NCBI GenBank assembly: GCA_035366835.1
Contig: DAOSIS010000019.1
Location: 1-64,000 of the forward strand
Direction: 5' to 3'
Length of the DNA stretch: 64,000 nt
From: UBA6109 sp035366835
GTDB taxonomy: Bacteria; Desulfobacterota; Syntrophia; Syntrophales; UBA6109
A model generated the notes under the pieces. It searched no databases and was not told the DNA's origin. It worked only from the letters and a program-made list of their open reading frames with translations. Below are positions 19,243 to 25,284 of the stretch, one piece after another (the stretch's first letter is position 1; each line of letters opens with the position of its first letter). Both the position numbers and the translations under genes were made by a program.

Positions 19243-20574
19243 TCATCGATCCGCAAGGGTGACACACCACGACAGCGAGTCGCCGTTCTTTGGTGTGATA
19301 GCCGAATTCCACTGGCCTTGACCGTCGGCGCGCACGATTGCTCGATATGAACTTTCGTCTTTGAGCCAGCCAGGGGCATTGCTCTTATCCACGCTGACTT
19401 CCTTCCGCAACCCGATCGAGTACTGAGAAAGATCGGCGAGTATCAGATCCCCCTTACTGGAGAGTGCCGGGCACTTTTCGGTAAAAAGAACCTCTTTCGT
19501 CAGGAGGTAGAATTTCCCATTCTGCTGGGTTACTGCCGGCGCAATGGCCCCGCCTGTCCCGATAGTGATGGTCATGCTGAGCATTTGCGGGATGGTGGTC
19601 TGGTTTGCGATCCAGACAGCGTTTTTCATGCACTGCGGAGCGAGACGGGCAAACATTTTCAAGACGTTCGCGTAAAGGATCGTTTTGGTCTGCTGCCCGG
19701 TTTCCTTGGCAACCGTAATCAAGGCTGGATCGTTGAGGATGCCTAGCGGCTGTCCCGCTCCTGTACCTTGGATGAAGCTGTAATCCAGGTAGAAGCCGAT
19801 GGTTTTGACCAGTGCCCCAGACAGTTGCTCCTCGAAACTCACGCCGTCTGCTACAAGCTCGTTCGACGCGCAAGTGTAGCAAGCGAGCTTTCTCGCCACG
19901 AGCATAATCTGCCGAAGCTTTGCAAAGACCTCGGTTGCCGTCCCGCTTTCGGCGAGCCACTCCGCGGTGAGGCCTCCAAAAAGTGTGTTCTTGTGATCGG
20001 ACATATCCCAGCCGGGCACTTTTTTGGATTCGCTGAGCATCGGCCAAACAGTCGCCCTCGGCCGGACAATTTCACCCTCGAGGGACGCGTCCAGAATCCA
20101 CGCGGCGAAGTCCTCGGGAACAATGAACCCGCCCGCGCTCGGCGTTCCGATGCTCATCGCCCGCGTTTCCGCCACCTTGAGACGCTGATCGGCTCGGCTG
20201 CTATGAAGGAGGCTGAGGAATTCATTGAAGTCCTGAAAGCCCCCCCGGTCAAGCGCCACACCCTTCTGTATCCCGAAGAGGGACCGGAAGTCGCGGCCCT
20301 TCGATGCCCCTCCTCTTGCAACGGGATTCTCCATCCCAGCGGTAAGCGTAAAGGGACCGCCTCCATCGTTGGGGCCGCCGTAAAGCATCGTCCTCAAAGC
20401 GTCTTCGTCGTGGCATGACCGCTCTTCTGCAGCGAGCGCTGAGATTTGGGACTTGATATGGCTGCGCCGCTCGAGTTCCTTTTCGGTCATGGTGCGTTTT
20501 TCATGCTCGGCCTTCCCGCGGATTGCCTCCATTTCCTTGAACAACTCGTCCATTTTCTTCTGTCTCTGATTCAT
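19243..20574 (-). CDS. HK97-type phage major capsid protein
   Basis: A 443-residue capsid protein. The first ~60 residues are a charged coiled coil typical of the delta/scaffold domain (KKMDELFKEMEAIRGKAEHE). The HK97 fold begins about residue 145 (GTPSAGGFIVPEDFAAWILD) and includes QGTGAGQPLGILN and a P-loop-like ending with QWNSAITPKNGDSLSW. A strong ribosome site AAAGGAGG precedes ATG. No portal, protease or large terminase is present, so this is a lone capsid gene. It has its own upstream region with inverted repeats, separate from the replication operon. Confidence 0.9.
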   Translation of the reverse strand: MNQRQKKMDELFKEMEAIRGKAEHEKRTMTEKELERRSHIKSQISALAAEERSCHDEDALRTMLYGGPNDGGGPFTLTAGMENPVARGGASKGRDFRSLFGIQKGVALDRGGFQDFNEFLSLLHSSRADQRLKVAETRAMSIGTPSAGGFIVPEDFAAWILDASLEGEIVRPRATVWPMLSESKKVPGWDMSDHKNTLFGGLTAEWLAESGTATEVFAKLRQIMLVARKLACYTCASNELVADGVSFEEQLSGALVKTIGFYLDYSFIQGTGAGQPLGILNDPALITVAKETGQQTKTILYANVLKMFARLAPQCMKNAVWIANQTTIPQMLSMTITIGTGGAIAPAVTQQNGKFYLLTKEVLFTEKCPALSSKGDLILADLSQYSIGLRKEVSVDKSNAPGWLKDESSYRAIVRADGQGQWNSAITPKNGDSLSWCVTLADR

Positions 20575-20608
20575 GGTCTGAATCCTCCTTTGTTTGATTC
20601 TTTTTGAT

Positions 20609-20700
20609 TTTGAACATTCAAATGTTCAAAAGCGAAACTGTTAAATTTAACCGTCTATTCATGCAGTTAACCGTTTTTGAACGTTTGATCTTTGAACATT
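20609..20700. promoter_or_regulatory. Operator-rich region upstream of the capsid gene
   Basis: A perfect inverted repeat TTTGAACAT-N4-ATGTTCAAA spans 20609-20630. A 12-bp palindrome GTTAAATTTAAC lies at 20640-20651. Further TGAAC(A/G)TT half-sites occur at 20678-20685 and 20693-20700. The cluster begins 35 bp before the capsid start codon and would suit binding of a small dimeric repressor. Confidence 0.5.
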
Positions 20701-20821
20701 ATGAATTTTTCATACGCCGGATAAATTCTGCGCATGAGAACCAGCGCGGTTTCCAGAATTCCTTTTCTTCAGGAAATGTCATCCACCCCCGGGGGCTGCC
20801 TGCATTGGTGATGTCTTCTTC

Positions 20822-21382
20822 TCATTCCTGCCTCATCTCATTTGTTATTTGCTTCTTTTCGCCGCTATTGCTGCCGATCCTGACGATCTCCGGCGTTCTT
20901 TCGTATCCATTCGCCGCGTTCTGAATCTCATGGTCTCCGGGAAGATACTTCGGATGTTCGCGGTTTTCCCCCAAGAAGATCGAGTAAAGCCGCTCAAATT
21001 CCTTCTGGATCCACTTCAGGTCTTTATCCTTCCATTCCCGGATTACTCCCCAGCCGCCCCAAAACTTGAACACGCTGTGAATCACGGGGTCATCGAATTC
21101 GACGCTCTGCCAATTTCCGTAGCGGCGCGCCGCCTCGATGACCTTGATCCAAGCCCGGGCGCCCAGGTCCTCGCGTTTTCCCTGCAGCACCTCCAGAAAT
21201 TCGGCGGGCTTGGGAAAGAACTTCGCGGAGAAGATCAAATCCTTGAAGGCCCGTTCGCATTCGGCATCCGTGAAAGGTTCCAGAGTCTTCCAGTATAGGC
21301 TATTGAGAAGCGCACTCAGTTCTTTGCCGTGGATCTCAGAGAGTGCCGTCATGTACTCTTTGAACATTCGCTGATTCGTCAT
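20822..21382 (-). CDS. Probable replication partner (helicase-loader-like) of the element
   Basis: A 186-residue protein beginning MTNQRMFKEYMTALSEIHGK. The start at 21382 overlaps the stop of the upstream replication gene (ATGA) and has GGAG upstream. The pattern, with KFFPKPAEFLEVL and a following Trp-rich helical part, resembles phage proteins of the DUF6475 or helicase-loader kind. By position it corresponds to lambda P after O. The loader function is inferred from place and size, not from a proven motif. Confidence 0.6.
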   Translation of the reverse strand: MTNQRMFKEYMTALSEIHGKELSALLNSLYWKTLEPFTDAECERAFKDLIFSAKFFPKPAEFLEVLQGKREDLGARAWIKVIEAARRYGNWQSVEFDDPVIHSVFKFWGGWGVIREWKDKDLKWIQKEFERLYSIFLGENREHPKYLPGDHEIQNAANGYERTPEIVRIGSNSGEKKQITNEMRQE

Positions 21383-22143
21383 GACGGCGGGCTCCATGAT
21401 TCCAGAACGGCGATGTTCCGCCGCCCTGTCTCGGATACTTGGCCAGCCAGGGGGTGCAATTCGGTCGGTTCGTCTTCCCACCCACGCGCATTCAGCCAGG
21501 TGGCAGGGTAGGGGATGAACTGTCCGCCGTCTTTCAGCCACTCTTCCGAAGTCTTGGCCCGCTCGATCGCGGCCATCATCACCGCGGCAAGTTGCTCGTC
21601 CGGATTTGTCCTGAAGAAAGCCTTCTCTGCCTGCCCCTTTGATTTCTTTTTCGGGTAGGCAGTCCAGAAGGCTTCGAAGCGCACGCGCATTTCTTTCTTT
21701 TGAGAAATTTCTTTTGAAGAGTTTCTTTTGAGTAGTTTCTTTTGAGGTAGCCCGGATTGGTAACCTTCATTGCCCGGATTGGTAACCTCTGTTGCCCCAA
21801 TCGGTAACCCCTGTTGCCCGGATTGGTAACCCCGTGCCCCTTTTGGTAACTCTCGCCATTGAGTGTAATCCTTGTTGAAAGCGATTTTATTGCCCGAATT
21901 GGTAACCATGTTCCTGGTCTTCAATTCCGTGATTGTTCTTGAGATATGGCTTTTCGAAATGCCGGTCATCTCTTCGAACTGGCTCAAAGGAATCCAGTCC
22001 TCTTTCTTGTGCCATCCCCATGTCTTCCGCCACAGTGCCCACAGGATCCGCGACTGGTATGAGGAGAGATTTGTCCGCGCCAAGGCCTCCACAATCTCGT
22101 TCGCGATATCGATATGTCCGTTTTCAACCTGCGGGCTCGCCAT
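21379..22143 (-). CDS. Phage replication protein O-like initiator
   Basis: A 254-residue protein from ATG 22143 (MASPQVENGHIDIANEIVEA); one base overlaps the stop of the AlpA-like gene. The N-terminal ~95 residues match the phage replication protein O winged-helix domain (LSSYQSRILWALWRKTWGWH, GISKSHISRTITELKTRNMV). The middle is low-complexity because the DNA carries 22-bp and 14-bp repeat arrays. The C-terminal part (RFEAFWTAYPKKKSKGQAEK) resembles replication proteins of other mobile elements. Like lambda O, it appears to hold its own origin inside the gene. Confidence 0.8.
   Translation of the reverse strand: MASPQVENGHIDIANEIVEALARTNLSSYQSRILWALWRKTWGWHKKEDWIPLSQFEEMTGISKSHISRTITELKTRNMVTNSGNKIAFNKDYTQWRELPKGARGYQSGQQGLPIGATEVTNPGNEGYQSGLPQKKLLKRNSSKEISQKKEMRVRFEAFWTAYPKKKSKGQAEKAFFRTNPDEQLAAVMMAAIERAKTSEEWLKDGGQFIPYPATWLNARGWEDEPTELHPLAGQVSETGRRNIAVLESWSPPS
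21694..21745. repeat. Four AT-rich 14-bp direct repeats (possible DNA-unwinding element)
   Basis: TTTCTTTTGA recurs at 21694, 21708, 21722 and 21736 with an exact 14-bp period. Since 14 is not a multiple of 3, the repeat is not a protein repeat. It directly abuts the 22-bp iteron-like array, as an unwinding element would. Confidence 0.7.
21749..21907. repeat. Iteron-like 22-bp direct repeats inside the O-like gene (putative origin)
   Basis: TGCCCGGATTGGTAACC or close variants start at 21749, 21771, 21793 and 21815 (exact 22-bp spacing). A weaker copy lies at 21835 and a further copy at 21891-21907. The 22-bp spacing is about two helical turns and is not a multiple of 3, so selection is on DNA rather than protein. 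The natural ligand would be the O-like protein encoded by the same gene. Confidence 0.7.
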
Positions 22144-22340
22144 CAGCGGCCCCCCTTCAGGCAGTCGTCCAGCGTCATGCCCGGCGCCTTCTCGATCCAC
22201 GTCCGGATTTCTTCCTCGATGAACACCAGCCGGCCGCCTACCTTGCGGAAAGGTATCTTTCGCCGCAGTACCAGGTTCCGGATCGCCCCGGGGCTTCGTT
22301 CAAGGTATTCGGCAGCCTTCTTGATGTTCCAAATCGTCAT
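22143..22340 (-). CDS. AlpA/excisionase-like helix-turn-helix protein
   Basis: A 65-residue DNA-binding protein of the MerR-like HTH_17 type. The opening WNIKKAAEYLERSPGAIRNL is the helix-turn-helix; RKIPFRKVGGRLVFIEEEIR is the wing and following helix. Proteins like this direct excision or activate integrase and replication genes in satellites and islands. It is the first gene of the AlpA-O-loader operon, with TGGAGTG as ribosome site and a strong terminator hairpin immediately upstream. Confidence 0.8.
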   Translation of the reverse strand: MTIWNIKKAAEYLERSPGAIRNLVLRRKIPFRKVGGRLVFIEEEIRTWIEKAPGMTLDDCLKGGR

Positions 22341-22357
22341 CCCGTTTCACTCCAGGG

Positions 22358-22411
22358 CAAAAGAAAAAGCGGGCAAATGAAGATGGTGAAGGCACCTTCA
22401 CTGCCCGCTTT
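22358..22411 (-). terminator. Terminator or attenuator between the regulator gene and the replication operon
   Basis: Outer stem AAAGCGGGCA/TGCCCGCTTT encloses a second stem GTGAAGG/CCTTCAC; on the minus strand it runs into TTCTTTTG. Only ~20 nt separate it from the AlpA-like start codon, so the replication operon lacks room for its own full promoter downstream of the hairpin. Confidence 0.65.
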
Positions 22412-22464
22412 CTCTTTTCTTGCGTCCCCGTCAGGTTGGCCGACCGTTCGGAGAGCCCTTGATC

Positions 22465-23058
22465 TTATTTTATCCCGGCTTTTTCTCGCCTAGCCTTCAT
22501 CTCTGCCAGAATCTTTGCTTCATCCTCTCCGTCTGAAAACGAATAGGCCAGGCCATTTTCTCTATTTTCCTTTACACGTTTCTGCGCTTCAGCAGCATGC
22601 TCACGTTTTTCAAGTCTCTTTTTCAGCCATTCAGCATCTTGCTCATTAGATATGGGGCCGTATTGAGATTCCCTTAAGAGACGACCTTCTTTTTCATCCT
22701 CGAGGCTCTTGATCTGATCGGCCTTCAAAATATTAAAGAGCTGCTCACCGGTGATTGCTCCATTTTCCGTGAACATGAATTCATCAAGGACCGGATAATC
22801 GAAGCCAAACACCTCGGCGTGGGCTTCTCGCTTTGCCATCCAAGAAATTGCAAGATTCTGAAGAACCAGATGTTCGGCGATCCCCAAATTGCGGCTAAAA
22901 TTCTTGACTCGTTCCCGCAGAAATGGATCGAACCCGGAATAGAACCGTGCACCTTCCTTCAAGAGATCGGTGAGGGTTATTCCTATACTCTGTGCCATCT
23001 TTTCGAGATGATCCTTTTCCTTCCGTTCGATCGTGAACGAGAATTGCGTTTTTTCCAT
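22465..23058 (-). CDS. Hypothetical regulator with ribbon-helix-helix-like N-terminus
   Basis: A 197-residue protein. The first ~45 residues (FSFTIERKEKDHLEKMAQSI, then GITLTDLLKEGARFY) resemble a ribbon-helix-helix DNA-binding domain. The rest is helical and strongly charged, ending with KARREKAGIK. It precedes the AlpA-O-loader genes on the same strand and is separated from them by a hairpin terminator. A role as the element's repressor or copy-control protein is plausible but not shown by sequence. Confidence 0.55.
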   Translation of the reverse strand: MEKTQFSFTIERKEKDHLEKMAQSIGITLTDLLKEGARFYSGFDPFLRERVKNFSRNLGIAEHLVLQNLAISWMAKREAHAEVFGFDYPVLDEFMFTENGAITGEQLFNILKADQIKSLEDEKEGRLLRESQYGPISNEQDAEWLKKRLEKREHAAEAQKRVKENRENGLAYSFSDGEDEAKILAEMKARREKAGIK

Positions 23059-23205
23059 GAGCCGAATTCTCCTCTCAAAGTGTGTTGGATATATCTACGC
23101 ATATGATTAAACATATGTCAAGAGATATTTTAAAAGATATTTGCGAAAGGACGGATCAAATAGAATTCGATGAAAACTGTGAAAATTACTGGGATAGGAG
23201 AGGGC

Positions 23206-23229
23206 AACAAAAAACCCGCCGAAGCGGGT
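23206..23229 (-). terminator. Terminator after hicA
   Basis: On the minus strand ACCCGC-TTCG-GCGGGT is followed by TTTTTTGTTG, a textbook intrinsic terminator. It lies 26 nt beyond the hicA stop. Confidence 0.85.
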
Positions 23230-23254
23230 AGGGGTTGGATATGGCTGAAAGAAC

Positions 23255-23494
23255 TTATTTCCAGAATTCCTCGGGGTCTATTTGTAATCTTCTTAGGCAC
23301 GCTCCCGCGGTGCCTTTTTTTATCGTATCGCCTTTACCATGGCATTTTATCGTATAAGATGGACCCTTGGTGGTCCCGGGCACTGTTGGTTTTACGAGAT
23401 ATCTTTCGCTTCCTTTTCCGCGATCCTTGAATTCTATCACACCGAAATCTTTTAATCGCCTCAAAAAATCATTATATTTGAGGCAATTAGGCAT
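23255..23494 (-). CDS. hicA: HicA-family toxin (mRNA interferase type)
   Basis: A 79-residue HicA-like protein with the double-stranded-RNA-binding-like fold. It contains the GKGSERYLVK strand region and the catalytic-His block IKCHGKGDTIKKGTAGACLR. It is preceded by and overlaps (8 bp) the antitoxin gene, the reverse of the common hicA-hicB order. It is expected to cleave mRNA when free. It sits at the right end of the element, where it could stabilise maintenance. Confidence 0.8.
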   Translation of the reverse strand: MPNCLKYNDFLRRLKDFGVIEFKDRGKGSERYLVKPTVPGTTKGPSYTIKCHGKGDTIKKGTAGACLRRLQIDPEEFWK

Positions 23495-23816
23495 AGCAAT
23501 AGATTTCCTGCACGGAGAACGGATTTACATGGAAGGCATTATCAAGCAGCTTGTTCTTGACATCGCAGTCTTCTTTTTTCGCCATTGCCAGGTATTCGGC
23601 CCAAACCTCTTTTGGTGCTGGTGAAAACAAGTACTCCATGTTGTCACACTTGTAGGAATAGTCGATATGGGCGCGGCAGAGGTCAACGATATCTCTCCGA
23701 ACATCCTCCAGCGTATCAGCGGTTGCTATAATATCGAACTGGAGGCAATGAGCAAGATAATAGTCTTCTTCTTTCTTAATCAGTATATCTAACTGAATTT
23801 TGGCTTTTTGTCCCAT
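23487..23816 (-). CDS. hicB: HicB-like antitoxin
   Basis: A 109-residue protein with the HicB partial RNase-H-like fold (LDILIKKEEDYYLAHCLQFD followed by IIATADTLEDVRRDIVD). The C-terminal half lacks the usual ribbon-helix-helix or helix-turn-helix DNA-binding tail and instead carries a Cys/Lys-rich segment, so autoregulation may work differently. It is translated just before hicA with an 8-bp overlap. Confidence 0.75.
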   Translation of the reverse strand: MGQKAKIQLDILIKKEEDYYLAHCLQFDIIATADTLEDVRRDIVDLCRAHIDYSYKCDNMEYLFSPAPKEVWAEYLAMAKKEDCDVKNKLLDNAFHVNPFSVQEIYCYA

Positions 23817-23985
23817 GGTTACTGCTCCTTTCCATGGTTCAATTGAATGTTTGAGATGGTACTTACAACTAAATCAGTTCTTAGCCGTTGTCAAGGGAGA
23901 ATCAATATCCCCGCCATGGAAATACATATCGGCAGAATGGGGGAAATGTTTATTTTCTTGTCCTCCTTTGGATTATGAGTCCAGG

Positions 23986-24011
23986 GGTAGTGTGAAAATC
24001 CGTGTGACTCG
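23986..24011 (+). repeat. Right putative integrase arm-type site
   Basis: It matches 15072-15097 at 23 of 26 positions in direct orientation. It lies 129 bp from the right core. Further TGTGACA and AGTGACA motifs follow up to 24058 and may be additional arm sites. Confidence 0.5.
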
Positions 24012-24139
24012 GGAGGTGAAAACAGCCTTTTTCTGTGTTTTTCTGTGACATAGAGTGACAATAAAAGGCGGCCGTATTTCTAATGGAATCAGTTATTTAC
24101 AAGCAATTTCAAACAGAAAGAGCGTTAGCCCCGATCGCA

Positions 24140-24178
24140 TCCGGAGACCAACGCTCTATCCTTCTGAGCTAATCGCCC
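24140..24178 (-). repeat. tRNA-Arg 5'-half copy, right attachment repeat
   Basis: 39 bp identical to the 5' half of the intact tRNA-Arg (14983-15021), from the anticodon-loop core TCCGGAGAC to the first base of the tRNA. No 3' half follows, so it is not a functional tRNA. It should still have the native tRNA promoter on its upstream side toward metF. The stretch 23817-24139 before it holds no gene, only the arm-like repeats. Confidence 0.9.
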
Positions 24179-24263
24179 GTTTTGAAGACGGCTTCGCAGC
24201 GGATACCGGAGAATGCCGTCCCAGTTTCCGGCGCGCGTTTCATACAACGGCCCGGAGGAATAA

Positions 24264-25157
24264 TCAACCCTTTTTGCTCGCCCGGCGCGCGGGGTCGAGG
24301 GGAAGCTCGGCCAGGATCCGGCGGACCGGTCCGCTCCGGTTCATGCTGTAGATATGGATGCCGGCGGCCTCGTTCTGGAGCAGGTGCTCCGACTGCCTTG
24401 CCGCATGCTCGATCCCGTATTTCTCGATTTCCTCGGGTTTGTCGCGGTACTTTTCGATCTTCTCCCGCAGGGCGGGCGGAAGCTTCGGTGCGCACAGGGA
24501 ACCGATCCGCTGGCTCTGCTTGTAGTTGAGGATCGGAAAGATCCCGGGGACGATGGGAACCCGGACGCCGCACTTCATCACCCGTTCGCGGAAGCGGTAG
24601 AAATCGTCGTTGTCGAAGAACAGCTGCGTGATGATGAAGTCCGCACCGGCGTCGATCTTCCTCTTCAGGTTGCGGATATCTTCATCCAGAGAGGGGGCTT
24701 CGCAATGCCCTTCCGGATAGCCTGCCACGCCGACGCAGAAATCGCTTCTCGACCGGATGAATTCGACCAGTTCGTTCGCGTATCCGAACCCGCCCTCGAT
24801 GCGGCGGAAAACCCCCGTACCGTCGGGAGGGTCGCCGCGCAGGGCGAGGATGTTTTCAATGGTTTCGTTCTTCAGCGCATCGAGGATCCCGGCGATGTCG
24901 TCCCGCGTGGACTGCACGCAGGTCAGGTGGGCCAGCACCTCGTGATGGAAGTCCTTCTTGACTTTCGCGGCGATCTCGATCGTCTTGTCCCGTGTGCTGC
25001 CGCCGGCGCCGTACGTGACGGAGATGAAGTCCGGCTTCCAGTCGCCGAGCTCCCGGATGGTTTCGTACAGGCTCTCCACGTTGCCCTCCCGCGCGGGGGG
25101 GAATACCTCGAAGGACAGCGTCGGTGTTTTTCGGGTGAATGCATCTCGTATCTTCAT
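24264..25157 (-). CDS. metF: Methylenetetrahydrofolate reductase
   Basis: A 297-residue MetF-type flavoprotein that interconverts 5,10-methylene- and 5-methyl-tetrahydrofolate, as used in methionine synthesis and the methyl branch of one-carbon metabolism. Motifs seen are TPTLSFEVFPP with the catalytic Glu, FISVTYGAGGS, HLTCV, NILALRGDPP, GVAGYPEGH and FFDNDDFYRF. ATG 25157 is chosen (GGGAG upstream), giving the usual length; an in-frame ATG at 25214 is less likely. Before insertion of the element its 3' end faced the tRNA-Arg gene. Confidence 0.93.
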   Translation of the reverse strand: MKIRDAFTRKTPTLSFEVFPPAREGNVESLYETIRELGDWKPDFISVTYGAGGSTRDKTIEIAAKVKKDFHHEVLAHLTCVQSTRDDIAGILDALKNETIENILALRGDPPDGTGVFRRIEGGFGYANELVEFIRSRSDFCVGVAGYPEGHCEAPSLDEDIRNLKRKIDAGADFIITQLFFDNDDFYRFRERVMKCGVRVPIVPGIFPILNYKQSQRIGSLCAPKLPPALREKIEKYRDKPEEIEKYGIEHAARQSEHLLQNEAAGIHIYSMNRSGPVRRILAELPLDPARRASKKG

Positions 25158-25244
25158 CTCAGGCGGCTCCCGCAAGTCATGGCGATTCATGTCATTTGAA
25201 ATGGAGGATGTCAATATTTTTTCCGGTCCGCTTCCAACTGTTGA

Positions 25245-25273
25245 TTGAATCGATGAAAACGATCTGGTAGAGT
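25245..25273 (+). promoter_or_regulatory. Sigma-70-like promoter of the amidase gene
   Basis: TTGAAT (25245-25250) and TAGAGT (25268-25273) are separated by 17 bp, and the ATG at 25285 follows closely. The leader would be very short, so confidence is limited. Confidence 0.35.
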
Positions 25274-25284
25274 ACGGGCGTCTT

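Larger units (their letters stand above)
14983..24148. mobile_element. Right integrated element (about 9.2 kb), phage-satellite-like
   Basis: Bounded by a 39-bp direct repeat of the tRNA-Arg 5' half (14983-15021 and 24140-24178; period 9157 bp). Gene content is int, small unknown genes, a ribbon-helix-helix protein, an HsdR_N-like nuclease, an HK97-type capsid protein, an O/P-like replication pair, an AlpA-like regulator and HicAB. It lacks large terminase, portal, tail and lysis genes, so it cannot be a complete phage. The region looks less GC-rich than its flanks. The set fits a satellite or a heavily reduced prophage. Confidence 0.8.

Noticed and set aside
21694..21907. CRISPR array
   Set aside because: The repeats are 14 and 22 bp with almost no spacers, lie within a coding gene and no cas gene is present.
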